Under the pieces are notes generated by a model. That model searched no databases. It had not been told where the DNA came from and worked only from the letters and a program-made list of their open reading frames with translations. From the NCBI RefSeq assembly GCF_015356865.1, contig NZ_JAAFZA010000053.1, forward strand, positions 1 to 53,912: DNA of 53,912 nt. Reading direction: 5' to 3'. Numbering within the stretch: the first letter of the stretch is position 1; the number at the start of each line of letters is the position of its first letter. The stretch is from Catenulispora pinisilvae (GTDB lineage Bacteria > Actinomycetota > Actinomycetes > Streptomycetales > Catenulisporaceae). Position numbers and translations under genes: made by a program. Below are positions 1-10,635 of this stretch, piece after piece.

Positions 1-824
1 CCACCGTCCTGCCGCACCGCAGTCACCGTCACCGTCGCGTACTCCACCACCAACTCCCCGCCGGCCGCGTCGATCGCCGCGCCGATCGCTTCTCGCAGCG
101 CGGCCACGGTCTCGGGCGGCATGAGTGCGTGGCCGCCGAAGGTGGGGAAGAGGTCCAGCCACTCGGCGCGGGTGTACGTGCGTTGCCATTCGTCGCGCCA
201 TTGTTCGACCTGATCGAAGCCGTTCTTCTGCAGGAGGTCGGCGGTGCTGGTCAGCAGGGGTGCGTAGACGTTCCTGGTGTCCCGATTCTCGCTGTCGCGC
301 AGGCCGCGCTGGTACATGGGCGCCTCGGGCAGGATGGTGGCGTAGGCCTGCGCGAAGGCCTTGGTGAGGTCCGGTGGGATCTGGAAGGCGTTCCAGAACA
401 GGGCGATGCGGCCGCCTGGGCGGATCACGCGCGCTGCTTGTCGGGCGCCGGCTGTCGGGTCGACCCAGTGCCAGGTCATGCCGGCTGTGAGGGTGTCGAA
501 GTGGCGGTCGGCGGGGTCCCAGTCCTCGAACTTCGCGATCTCGACGCTCAGGCCGCTTCCCGTCGCGAACGCCGCCATGCGCGGGTCGGGTTCGACGCCG
601 GTGACGGCGCAGCCTGCGGCCTGGAGTTGGCGGGCGACGATGCCGGTGCCGCAGCCGACGTCCAGGACGGTGCGGCCGCTGTGCCCGGCGGCGATGCGGT
701 CGATGAGCTCCTGGGGATAGCGGGGGCGGGCCCGGTCGTAGTGGGCGGGGTCTTCGCCGAAGGATTGCGCGATCGCGGACTTGCTGGGCTGCTCAGCGGG
801 GGTTTCCGCAGGTATAGTGGTCAT
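1..824 (-). CDS. class I SAM-dependent methyltransferase (3' end outside window)
   Basis: This frame is open from an ATG at 824 to the left edge, giving 274 codons without a stop, so the C-terminus is missing. The SAM-binding motif VLDVGCGTGIVARQL lies near residues 53-67. It is followed by an acidic strand end (VTGVEPD) and the later motif RVIRPGGRIALFWN, the order expected for a Methyltransf_11-type Rossmann fold. The N-terminal AIAQSFGEDPAHYDRARPRYP resembles small-molecule methyltransferases of this family. The substrate cannot be told. It is divergent from a TetR gene. Its start lies 6 nt from a TAGAGT hexamer inside a palindrome, so TetR control of a leaderless transcript is likely. Confidence 0.85.
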   Translation of the reverse strand, partial: MTTIPAETPAEQPSKSAIAQSFGEDPAHYDRARPRYPQELIDRIAAGHSGRTVLDVGCGTGIVARQLQAAGCAVTGVEPDPRMAAFATGSGLSVEIAKFEDWDPADRHFDTLTAGMTWHWVDPTAGARQAARVIRPGGRIALFWNAFQIPPDLTKAFAQAYATILPEAPMYQRGLRDSENRDTRNVYAPLLTSTADLLQKNGFDQVEQWRDEWQRTYTRAEWLDLFPTFGGHALMPPETVAALREAIGAAIDAAGGELVVEYATVTVTAVRQDG

Positions 825-826
825 GT

Positions 827-842
827 GCCCACTCTAGTGGGC
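827..842. promoter_or_regulatory. inverted-repeat operator between methyltransferase and TetR genes
   Basis: GCCCACT-CT-AGTGGGC is a perfect inverted repeat with 7-bp arms and a 2-bp spacer. The half-site GTGCCCACT (825-833) recurs at 845-853, exactly 20 bp away. Placement between divergent genes, touching the methyltransferase start, fits a TetR operator. Binding by the adjacent TetR is inferred. Confidence 0.65.
831..836 (-). promoter_or_regulatory. -10 element TAGAGT of methyltransferase gene
   Basis: TAGAGT on the minus strand ends 6 nt before the ATG at 824 and sits in the centre of the palindrome. A leaderless transcript blocked by operator occupancy is inferred. Confidence 0.5.
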
Positions 843-883
843 GCGTGCCCACTCGTCGATCGCTGCCGAAGGGAGTCGCCGCC

Positions 884-1465
884 GTGCCGACCGGCGTCGC
901 CATCCGCGACCCCCGCCAACAGCTGTTCGAGGCCGCCGAGCGAGTCCTGCTTCGGGCCGGGCCTGCGGGCTTGACCAGCCGCGCGGTGACCGACGAGGCC
1001 GGCGTGGCCAAGGGCGTGCTGCATCGGCACTTCGCCGACTTCGACGCCTTCCTCGCCGACTACCTCATCGACTGCGCGCGGCGCGTGGCGGAGCGGGACG
1101 GGCGGCTGCGGGCCCGGGCCGGCCGGGGCGATCTCGCCGACAACCTGACCGAGGCGCTGACCGACTTCTTCGGCTCGGTGGCCCAGCACGTCCTGGTGCT
1201 GGTGACCTTCCGCGACGGCCTGCGGGCCCGGCTCCGCGCGGCCGGCGTCCCCGGCCTGCCGGTGCTGACCGAGGGCACGCGCATGGTGGCCGGCTACCTG
1301 GCGGCCGAACGCGCGCTGGGACGCCTCCCGGCCGAGCTCGACACCGACCTCAAGACCCTGATGCTGGTGGGCTCCGCGCAGCTGGCGTTCGCCGAACGCG
1401 GGGCCGGACCGCTGACGTTCAGCGAGGTGAGGCCGTTCGTCGTGGACGCGCTGGGGCTGACGTAG
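884..1465 (+). CDS. TetR/AcrR family transcriptional regulator
   Basis: This is an N-terminal TetR helix-turn-helix repressor of 193 aa. The DNA-binding region reads RQQLFEAAERVLLRAG followed by TSRAVTDEAGVAKGVLHRHF, and the C-terminal ligand domain is divergent. The GTG at 884 is chosen because AAGGGAG lies 8 nt upstream. An upstream in-frame GTG at 845 would add 13 residues but lies within the operator repeat. It probably represses the divergent methyltransferase and itself through the palindrome at 827-842. The ligand is unknown. Confidence 0.88.
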   Translation: MPTGVAIRDPRQQLFEAAERVLLRAGPAGLTSRAVTDEAGVAKGVLHRHFADFDAFLADYLIDCARRVAERDGRLRARAGRGDLADNLTEALTDFFGSVAQHVLVLVTFRDGLRARLRAAGVPGLPVLTEGTRMVAGYLAAERALGRLPAELDTDLKTLMLVGSAQLAFAERGAGPLTFSEVRPFVVDALGLT

Positions 1466-1467
1466 CC

Positions 1468-1494
1468 GCCGCCCGATCGTCGGCCGCCCGATCG
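1468..1494. repeat. 12-bp direct repeat in convergent intergenic gap
   Basis: GCCGCCCGATCG occurs at 1468-1479 and 1483-1494, between the convergent TetR and pseudokinase genes. The CCGATC/GATCGG pairs within it could form a weak terminator-like stem. Confidence 0.4.
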
Positions 1495-1508
1495 GCCCAC
1501 GCGCGATG

Positions 1509-3356
1509 TCAGCTGCTGGCGCCGCTGGTGGGAACGCCGCCGCCGGTACCGCCGGGGCCGCCGCCAGTGCCGCCGCCGGTGCACTTGATGTCCACGGACC
1601 CGGCCGTCGCCGCACCGCCCGACGTGCCCGGGGCGCTCCAGTCCACCTCGACCGTCCCGGACAGCCCCTTCTGCGAGTGTGGGTCGTCGGAGACGGTGAA
1701 CTGCTCGGTGGTGCTCCCGTCCTGGGCGTTGACCGAGTTCCAGCCGCCACCCGCGCCGCCGCCCGCCACCCGCCAGTGGTAGGAGATCGCCTCCGAACTC
1801 CCCGAGGGCAGCCCGCTGACGGTGAACGTGACCGTCCCGGTCGGCGGGTCGGTGGGCGGACACGGCCCGCTGTATGTGCTGTTCTTCATGGTCGCGCTCG
1901 CCGAGACCGTCACCGTCACGCTCGGCGTCGTCGGCGGCGTGCTGCCCCCGGCCGACGTGGTGGGCGACCCGCTCGACGGCGGTGGCGCGGACGGATAGCT
2001 CGGCAGGGACCCGACCGAGCTCGAGCTCGGCAGCGGCACGCCGATCGGCGTCGCCCCCGGGCCGGAGGTCGGGGGCGTCTTCGCGGTGGCCGACGAAGTA
2101 GCCGAGCTGCCTGAAGTGGCCTGCGTGGGAGAAGCGCCGCTGTCCGAACTCCGCGAACCCGGCGTGGGACCGGCCCCGGCCGCCAGCCCCGGAGAAGAGC
2201 CGTCGATCACCGACGAGGTGTCGGACGCCGACACGATCTCGCCGGACGGCCCGGCGGTCGCGGCCGCGTGCTTGCCGGGCGAGAAGGCCACGGCCGCCAG
2301 CACCGCTCCGATGACCGCGACGACGGCCACCGATATCCCGATCTTGGTCCCGCGGCCCATCCGCTCGCCGTCGTCGCCCAAGGATTCCGGGGCGCTGTCG
2401 TCGGCCCAGATGGAAGGGACTTCACCGACACCGACACCGACACCTACACCGACACCGCCGGCCACCGCCGGCAACACACTCGTCGCCACCCCGTCCTCAG
2501 AACCGACCCGCGCGACCAGCGCGGCCAACTCCCGCCGCCCCCGTTCCTCCCACTCCAGCCCGTACGCCACCGCCGCGGCCGCCTCCAACTCGGCGAGGAA
2601 CCCCGCCGCGTCGGCCGGCCGCTCCACCGGCGCCTTGGCCAGCCCCAGCGCCAGCAGCGGCGCCAGCGCCGCCGGCACGTCGGCCGCGGGTATCGGCGCG
2701 GCCCGGTGCAGCGTCTGGAGCTCGAACACCGACTCCGCGGTGTATGGCACCCGCCCGGTCAGGCACTCGTAGAAGGTCGCCGTGACCGCGTAGATGTCGG
2801 TCACCGATCGCGGCGAAGCGCCCTCCCACAATTCGGGCGCCATATAAGAAGGCGTACCCGCTGCCGGCATCATCGCCTCGGTGCGCACGGCGAGCCCGAA
2901 GCCCGTGACCCGGCAGACCCCCTCCGCGCTGACCAAGACGTTCGAAGGCTGATAGTCCCGGTGCACGACTCCGGCTTCCTGCGCCGCGCCCAACCCCGAC
3001 AGCGACCCGCGCAGCACCGCGAGCGCCGCCTCCGGGGACAGCGGACCCGAAGTCGCGAGCACCCTGCGCAGCGCCGCGCCCTGGACCGCGTCCGTGATCA
3101 GCGCCAAGCCGGTCTCGGTCGCCACCAGCTCGCGGACCCGCACCACGTTCGGGTGGTCCACGTCCCGCAGCAGCTCCATCTCGGTGCGGAACCGCTCGCG
3201 GAATGCCTCGTCCGAGCCCAGCCGCGGGTCCGGATACGTGATCAGTACCCGCGCCCCGGTGGCGTCCTGGACGGCCTCGGCCACCCGGCCGTCGTCTCCG
3301 GCGCCGGGGGCGGACACCCCCGTCGCGGTGTACCCGGCAACAGTCCAGCCGGCCAA
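1509..3356 (-). CDS. membrane-anchored Ser/Thr protein kinase-like protein, probable pseudokinase
   Basis: This is a 615-aa protein with a PknB-like kinase fold at about residues 5-265, one transmembrane segment near 338-358, and a long Ser/Thr/Pro/Gly-rich extracytoplasmic part. That part contains an Ig-like stretch near residues 490-590. The fold is clear: HPNVVRV, HRDYQPSNVLV (132-142), YMAPELWEG (171-179) and DIYA. Catalytic residues are missing, however. The VAIK lysine is Thr40 (VLIT), the HRDxK lysine is Gln136, DFG reads GFG (152-154), and no GxGxxG loop is visible. HRD Asp134 and Asn139 remain. A VG dipeptide run (301-311) precedes the membrane segment. The start is TTG, with GGGAGG just upstream. 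It lies 62 bp downstream of the ABC exporter on the same strand. A signalling or scaffold role is inferred. Confidence 0.85.
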   Translation of the reverse strand: MAGWTVAGYTATGVSAPGAGDDGRVAEAVQDATGARVLITYPDPRLGSDEAFRERFRTEMELLRDVDHPNVVRVRELVATETGLALITDAVQGAALRRVLATSGPLSPEAALAVLRGSLSGLGAAQEAGVVHRDYQPSNVLVSAEGVCRVTGFGLAVRTEAMMPAAGTPSYMAPELWEGASPRSVTDIYAVTATFYECLTGRVPYTAESVFELQTLHRAAPIPAADVPAALAPLLALGLAKAPVERPADAAGFLAELEAAAAVAYGLEWEERGRRELAALVARVGSEDGVATSVLPAVAGGVGVGVGVGVGEVPSIWADDSAPESLGDDGERMGRGTKIGISVAVVAVIGAVLAAVAFSPGKHAAATAGPSGEIVSASDTSSVIDGSSPGLAAGAGPTPGSRSSDSGASPTQATSGSSATSSATAKTPPTSGPGATPIGVPLPSSSSVGSLPSYPSAPPPSSGSPTTSAGGSTPPTTPSVTVTVSASATMKNSTYSGPCPPTDPPTGTVTFTVSGLPSGSSEAISYHWRVAGGGAGGGWNSVNAQDGSTTEQFTVSDDPHSQKGLSGTVEVDWSAPGTSGGAATAGSVDIKCTGGGTGGGPGGTGGGVPTSGASS

Positions 3357-3418
3357 CGCGCCTCCCAGATAAGTCGTCGCAGTTCAGCAGCCACGCCCGA
3401 GATTGCGCGGTTACCGTA

Positions 3419-4381
3419 TCAGCCTGTGTACAGGTTGCGAATAACTTCCTCGATGTCTGCGTCCCTGATCGAGACGTCCAGCAGTTCATAGCGTTCGGCG
3501 ATGTCGGCCACCAGGGCCGCCGCGTTCGCCTCGGCCGGGAAGGCCAGCCACTGGCGCGGGCCGTCGATCCGGGTCACCGCCGCGCCCGGCACGGCGATCG
3601 CCGGGACCGGTTCGGCCAGGTCCACGACCAGGGTCCGGTCCGCGGCCACCCGGGCCCGCAGGGTGTCCAGCTCGCCGTCGTAGGCGACGGTCCCGTGGTC
3701 GACGACCACCACCCGGCGGCACAGCCGCTCGATGTCGTCCAGGTCGTGGGTGGTCAGCACGATCGTCGTGCCCTGTTCCCGGTTCAGCTCGGCCAGGAAC
3801 TCGCGCACCACGGCCTTGCTGGTGACGTCCAGGCCGATGGTCGGCTCGTCCAGGTAGAGCACGGCCGGGTCGTGCAGCAGCGCCGCGGCCAGGTCGCCGC
3901 GCATCCGCTGGCCCAGGCTGAGCTGACGGACCGGGGTGTCCAGCAGCGGCTCCAGCTCAAGCAGGGCCACCAAGCGCTTGAGGTTCGCGGCGAAGCGCGC
4001 GTCCGGGACCGCGTACATCCGGTGCAGCAGCGCGAAGGAGTCGCGCAGCGGCAGGTCCCACCACAGCGTGGTGCGCTGGCCGAACACCACGCCGATCCGC
4101 CGGGCCAGCTGCTTGCGGTCCCGGATCGGCTCCAGCCCGGCCACCCGCAGCCGCCCGGCCGAGGGCGACAGGATGCCGGTGAACATCTTGATCGAGGTGG
4201 ACTTGCCCGCGCCGTTCGGCCCGATGTAGCCCAGCAGCTCGCCCTCGGCGACGGCGAGGTTCAGGTCGCGGACCGCCTCGACGGTGGTCCGCTCCCGTTT
4301 CAGGCGGCCGGTCTTCTTGCGCAGCGTGTAGGTCTTCGACAAGTGCTCGGCTTCGATGATTGGTCGGGATACAGAGGTCAC
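3419..4381 (-). CDS. ABC-2 type exporter, ATP-binding subunit
   Basis: This 320-aa ATPase drives the exporter formed with the two permeases upstream. It has Walker A GPNGAGKS (54-61), signature LSLGQ (154-158), Walker B LYLDEP (175-180) and the H-loop histidine at 212 in LTTHDLDD. The segment VVFGQRTTLWWDLP is typical of the NatA-like subgroup paired with ABC-2 permeases of the COG4587/COG3694 type. The GTG start at 4381 follows GGAG and sits 5 bp after the permease stop, so the genes are translationally linked. The cargo is unknown; related systems include drug and natural-product exporters. Confidence 0.9.
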   Translation of the reverse strand: MTSVSRPIIEAEHLSKTYTLRKKTGRLKRERTTVEAVRDLNLAVAEGELLGYIGPNGAGKSTSIKMFTGILSPSAGRLRVAGLEPIRDRKQLARRIGVVFGQRTTLWWDLPLRDSFALLHRMYAVPDARFAANLKRLVALLELEPLLDTPVRQLSLGQRMRGDLAAALLHDPAVLYLDEPTIGLDVTSKAVVREFLAELNREQGTTIVLTTHDLDDIERLCRRVVVVDHGTVAYDGELDTLRARVAADRTLVVDLAEPVPAIAVPGAAVTRIDGPRQWLAFPAEANAAALVADIAERYELLDVSIRDADIEEVIRNLYTG

Positions 4382-4386
4382 GGCGG

Positions 4387-5229
4387 TCAGCTCCCGGTGG
4401 ATCGGTGGTGGCGCAGGGCCGCGCGCCAGGCGAGCAGGGCCACGCCCCACAGGGCGGCGGCGAACAGCGGCCCGGCGAAGCGGAAGAAGGAGGGGGTGCC
4501 GAGCGGATCGGCGTGGTTCAGGACGTAGAGCGTCGGCTGCCAGTTCACATAGGCCATCGGCAGGCCGAAGGTCAGGAACAGCATCAGATTCCGGCCGTAG
4601 AGGGCCAGCGGGTAGGAAGTCATGAACTGGCCGCCGTAGGTGACGCTGTTCATCACCTCGGAGGCGTCCGCCGCGACGATCTGGAACGCGCCGACCAGGA
4701 CCCAGACCGCCCCGAACACGACCACCCCGACCAGCAGCGTGTAGGGCACCATCGCGGCGCGCAGCAGGGTCCAGTGCACCGGGGCCTTGGCCAGCCCGAC
4801 GACCAGCGCGGCGAACGCCGGGATCATCGGCGTCAGCCGGCGCGGCGTGAACTGGTCGGCGAACACCTGCGGCAGCACGCCGACCGGCCGGATCAGCAGG
4901 CTGTCGAAGGTGCCCATGCGGATCCGCACGGCCAGGTACTCGGTGCCGGTGAACAGCAGGTCGCTGGTGAAGAACGCGGCCTGCGCGGTCCCGTAGAGGT
5001 ACAGCGCCTCCGGCAGCGAGAAGCCGCCGATCGACGAGACGTTCCCGAACACCACCAGGATGCCGAACAGTTCCAGGCTGCCCATGAACAGGCTGTTCAC
5101 CATCACCAGCACCAGGGACGCCCGATACTGCATCGCCGAGCGTCCCCACATCCGCGCGGTGTATAGATAGGTGGCCACGGCGCCCGGCGTCCGCTGCTCG
5201 AAGCGCCGTTCGAAGGGCTGCTCAGCCAC
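4387..5229 (-). CDS. ABC-2 family exporter permease
   Basis: This is a 280-aa integral membrane protein with about six hydrophobic segments (for example YRASLVLVMVNSLFMGSLEL and VVVFGAVWVLVGAFQIVAAD). The cytoplasmic IRMGTFDSLLIRPV stretch is characteristic of this permease pair, and its partner carries a similar IRSGDIGTDLFRPV. The GTG start overlaps the upstream permease stop by 8 bp (GTGGCTGA). It forms the heterodimeric channel with the next permease and is powered by the ATPase encoded at 3419-4381. Confidence 0.88.
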   Translation of the reverse strand: MAEQPFERRFEQRTPGAVATYLYTARMWGRSAMQYRASLVLVMVNSLFMGSLELFGILVVFGNVSSIGGFSLPEALYLYGTAQAAFFTSDLLFTGTEYLAVRIRMGTFDSLLIRPVGVLPQVFADQFTPRRLTPMIPAFAALVVGLAKAPVHWTLLRAAMVPYTLLVGVVVFGAVWVLVGAFQIVAADASEVMNSVTYGGQFMTSYPLALYGRNLMLFLTFGLPMAYVNWQPTLYVLNHADPLGTPSFFRFAGPLFAAALWGVALLAWRAALRHHRSTGS

Positions 5230-6016
5230 CCTGCACCACCACCCGGTGCCGGGCCCGCCGGGTGACCAGCCGCCCGGCCAGCAGCAGGGCCGCGGCCCAG
5301 CCGATCTCGAACAGGTACCCCGTGCCGACCGCGCCGCCGCTGCGTTTGCCGAGGAAGACGTCGGCCGGCAGCTGTACCAGTGCGGCGAACGGCAGCAGCC
5401 GCGCCAGCTGCCCCAGCCAGCCCGGGAACAGCACCAGCGGCACGATCATGCCGCTGAAGAACGAGGTCACGACGGTGGCCATGCCGACCACGCCCTTCTC
5501 GTCCAGCAGCCAGAAGGTGGACATCGCCGCCAGGTACCGCAGGGCGAAGCTGACGACGACGCCGAGGAACAGGGCCACCGTGAACGCGGCCCACACCCGG
5601 GGATCGGTGGGCAGGTGCAGGTGGAAGAGCAGCGCGCCGATGACGAAGGGCACCACACTGCGGCCCAGGACGCTGAAGGCCGCGCGGCCCAGATCGTTGG
5701 CGAGCCAGTAGGTCTGGAAGTCGACCGGCCGGAACAGGTCGGTCCCGATGTCGCCGGAGCGGATCCGGGCCGGGATGTCCAGGCCGTTGTTGAGCGTCGA
5801 CATCGGCCCGATCATCGCTTGGGCGAGGAAGACGTAGGTGACGGCGTCGGCGACGTCGTAGCCGCCGATGCTCGGGCGCTGGCGCCACACGGCCATCATG
5901 ATGAAGGCCTTGATGACGCCGAAGACGGTGTTGGCGAGCACTCCGCCGACCATCGCTCCGCGGTAGGTGAGGTAGCGCCGGAAAGCTTGTCGGGAGATGA
6001 GGGCATAGACGACCAA
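5222..6016 (-). CDS. ABC-2 family exporter permease (first gene of operon)
   Basis: This is a 264-aa membrane protein with about six transmembrane segments, homologous in layout to the following permease. The conserved IPARIRSGDIGTDLFRPVDF loop follows the second membrane segment. The start is TTG at 6016, preceded by GGAAGGA at a good distance. No alternative ATG fits better. The order permease-permease-ATPase, with overlaps, indicates one exporter complex. Confidence 0.88.
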   Translation of the reverse strand: MVVYALISRQAFRRYLTYRGAMVGGVLANTVFGVIKAFIMMAVWRQRPSIGGYDVADAVTYVFLAQAMIGPMSTLNNGLDIPARIRSGDIGTDLFRPVDFQTYWLANDLGRAAFSVLGRSVVPFVIGALLFHLHLPTDPRVWAAFTVALFLGVVVSFALRYLAAMSTFWLLDEKGVVGMATVVTSFFSGMIVPLVLFPGWLGQLARLLPFAALVQLPADVFLGKRSGGAVGTGYLFEIGWAAALLLAGRLVTRRARHRVVVQGG

Positions 6017-6209
6017 GGTCTTGTCCTTCCGGGGGCGAACTTGGCACTCTGCCAGCGGCCGGGAACGCGTCGCAACGGATTTTGCGCCGGCGCGCGGACG
6101 GCACCCGGGGTCAGCGCGGCTCGCGGCGGTCGAGTGGCAGACGGCCTCGGGGCCGTCGCTCTCGCCGATCGTTCAGCGCTGGCTCAGACGGACTGAGAAG
6201 GTTGGAATA

Positions 6210-7100
6210 TCAGCTGAGTGCTTGGATCTCTGTCGCCAGCTTCTCCTGGCCAGCCGCCCACGACGCCAATAGCGCTAGACCGTCCGCGGTCGCCGTGCCG
6301 GCGGGCGCGGTGTAGACGCTCAGGAGCAGGCCGGGTTCGGCAGGCAGCTCCATCGACTCGACGTCCAGGTCGAGCTGGCCCACTACCGGATGGTGCAGAC
6401 GCTTGCGCCCGGACCGGTGGAGCCGAACGTCCTGAGAAGCCCACCGCTGCCGGAATAGCTCACTGCGTGTCGATAATTCACCGACTAGGGCGATCAGCTC
6501 CTCGTCGTGCGGATCGCGGCCGGCGTCCATGCGTAGCTTCGCGGCCACATCGCAGGCGATTCGGTCGTAGTCGACGAAGAACGTTCTCGCCGCTTCGGGA
6601 TCCAGATACACGAACCGCGCGGTGTTCGCCGGCCGGCGCGTGTCGGCCAGCACCGGTGAAAACAGTGCGCGGGCAAGGTGATTCATGGCCAGCACGTCAT
6701 AACGGCTGTTGCAAATCCACGCCGGCGCGTCGGTGATGGCGTCGAGTACCTGCTGAAGTGCCGGACGCACCGTCACGGCGGGTCGCCGGCAGTGTGGACC
6801 GCCGGGCGCCCCGGACTGCCGCGCAAGGTGGAACAGGTGATCGCGCTCGGCCTCGTCAAGCTGCAAGGCGGAGGCCAACGCGTCGAGCACCCCGTCGGAG
6901 GCGCCGGCGAGGCTGCCGCGCTCCATACGCACGTAGTAGTCGACCGACACCTTTGCCAGGAGAGCCACCTCTCCTCGACGCAGACCTTTGACCCGGCGCT
7001 TGTCGCCGTAGGCGGGCAGTCCGGCCCGCTCGGGAGTGATCCGCGCGCGCCGCGAGCTCAGGAATTCCTTGATCTCGGTGCGCAGATCGATCTTGGCCAC
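6210..7100 (-). CDS. XRE-family regulator with MmyB-like ligand-binding domain
   Basis: This is a 296-aa regulator. The N-terminal helix-turn-helix (about residues 10-85) contains RRVKGLRRGEVALLAKVSVDYYVRMERG, the hallmark of the actinobacterial HTH/MmyB group. The C-terminal half is the PAS-like MmyB domain (APAWICNSRYDVLAMNHLARALF, DPEAARTFFVDYDRIACDVAAKLR), which in relatives binds a small hydrophobic ligand. The GTG at 7100 is selected because the family starts a few residues before the HTH and because TATGGT lies 6 nt upstream, consistent with a leaderless mRNA. It is divergent from aroC and 193 bp away, and could regulate either flank. Confidence 0.85.
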   Translation of the reverse strand: MAKIDLRTEIKEFLSSRRARITPERAGLPAYGDKRRVKGLRRGEVALLAKVSVDYYVRMERGSLAGASDGVLDALASALQLDEAERDHLFHLARQSGAPGGPHCRRPAVTVRPALQQVLDAITDAPAWICNSRYDVLAMNHLARALFSPVLADTRRPANTARFVYLDPEAARTFFVDYDRIACDVAAKLRMDAGRDPHDEELIALVGELSTRSELFRQRWASQDVRLHRSGRKRLHHPVVGQLDLDVESMELPAEPGLLLSVYTAPAGTATADGLALLASWAAGQEKLATEIQALS

Positions 7101-7106
7101 CCCTTC

Positions 7107-7112
7107 ACCATA
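7107..7112 (-). promoter_or_regulatory. -10 element TATGGT of XRE regulator gene
   Basis: TATGGT is separated from the GTG start by GAAGGG (6 nt). This is the same TANNNT-GAAGGG-start layout seen before trmI. Confidence 0.4.
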
Positions 7113-7293
7113 GGTCCTGTCCGCGGGCGGAGGGAGGTCCTGCTGGTACCCCCGACGGCTACGCACTCCTGTAGGGGCGCCTGCTCGCCAATCACTTTCG
7201 TGGCGCGCCGTGCGAGCTCGCGCGGCGCCCCGCGCGGCGTCCGATCCCCGAACGCTGTGCGGCTCGCCGACTGAGACATGGAAGAATCGCCCC

Positions 7294-8519
7294 ATGTCGC
7301 TACGCTGGCTCACCGCAGGGGAATCCCACGGTCCGGCCCTCACCGCGGTCCTCGAAGGGCTGCCGGCCGGGGTCGAGACGTCCACCAAGGCCCTCACCGA
7401 CGCCCTCGCCCGGCGCCGCCTCGGCTATGGCCGCGGGGCGCGCATGAAGTTCGAGCAGGACCAGGTGACCATTCTCGGCGGTGTGCGGCACGGCCTCACC
7501 CAGGGCGGTCCGGTGGCGATCCAGATCGGCAACACCGAGTGGCCCAAGTGGGAGACGGTGATGGCCGCCGACCCGGTGGACCCCGAGCTGCTGGACGCGC
7601 AGGCCCGCAACGCCCCGCTGACCCGGCCCCGGCCCGGCCACGCGGACCTGGCCGGCATGCAGAAGTACGGCTTCGACGACGCCCGGCCGGTGCTGGAGCG
7701 GGCCTCGGCGCGCGAGACCGCGGCCCGGGTGGCGCTGGGCGAGGTGGCCCGGGAGTTCCTGCGCCAGGCGATCGGCGCCGAGATCGTCTCGCACGTGGTC
7801 GGCATCGGCGCCGCCGAGTCGCCGCGGGAGGCGGTGCTGCCGCTGCCCGCGGACCTGGACAAGCTGGACGCCTCCCCGGTCCGCTGTCTGGACCCGGAGG
7901 CCGAGGCGGCGATGATCGCCGAGATCGACCAGGCGCACAAGGACGGCGACACCCTCGGCGGGGTCGTCGAGGTGGTCGTCTACGGCCTGCCGCCGGGCCT
8001 GGGCTCGCACGTGCAGTCCGACCGCCGGCTGGACGCCAGGCTGGCCGGGGCGGTCATGGGCATCCAGGCCATCAAGGGCGTGGAGATCGGCGACGGCTTC
8101 CTGCTGGCGCGGATCCCCGGTTCGCAGGCGCACGACGAGATGGAGGTCGCCGCGAACGACCCTCTGGCCGTGCGGCGCCGCACCGGACACAGTGGCGGCA
8201 CCGAGGGCGGCATGTCGACCGGTGAGGTGCTGCGGGTGCGCGCCGCCATGAAGCCGATCGCGACCGTTCCGCGCGCCCTGGGCACCGTGGACACCGCCAC
8301 CGGCGAGGACGCCGTGGCCCACCACCAGCGCTCGGACGTCTGCGCGGTCCCGGCCGCCGGCGTCGTGACCGAGGCGATGGTCGCGCTGGTGCTGGCCGAC
8401 GCGGTGCTGGAGAAGTTCGGCGGCGACTCGGTGAAGGAGACCCGCCGTAACCACGAGTCCTACCTCGCGAGCCTGCCGGTGCGGATCGCAGGGCCCGAGC
8501 ACACCGTGGGGGCGCAGGC

Positions 8520-8523
<4 letters not shown>
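7294..8523 (+). CDS. aroC: chorismate synthase
   Basis: Chorismate synthase performs the FMN-dependent trans-elimination of phosphate from EPSP to give chorismate, the last shikimate-pathway step. The 409-aa protein shows the family signatures GESHGPAL at the N-terminus, [25 protein letters not shown], and [15 protein letters not shown] followed by RAAMKPI. The length is normal. The ATG at 7294 is chosen over upstream in-frame codons because homologues begin with a short MLRW-like leader and GGAAG lies 9 nt before it. It is the first gene of the aro operon and overlaps aroK by 4 bp (GTGA). Confidence 0.97.
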
Positions 8524-10611
<2,088 letters not shown>

Positions 10612-10622
10612 ACGGAGCTTCG

Positions 10623-10628
10623 TAGTCT
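10623..10628 (+). promoter_or_regulatory. candidate internal -10 TAGTCT before the peptidase gene
   Basis: TAGTCT stands 7 nt before the ATG at 10636. The spacer GGGGAGC could equally act as a Shine-Dalgarno sequence. An internal promoter for peptidase-efp-nusB is therefore possible but ambiguous. Confidence 0.35.
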
Positions 10629-10635
10629 GGGGAGC

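Noticed and set aside
845..883. Upstream GTG start for the TetR gene
   Set aside because: It lies inside the operator half-site and lacks a ribosome site. GTG at 884 has AAGGGAG at proper spacing.
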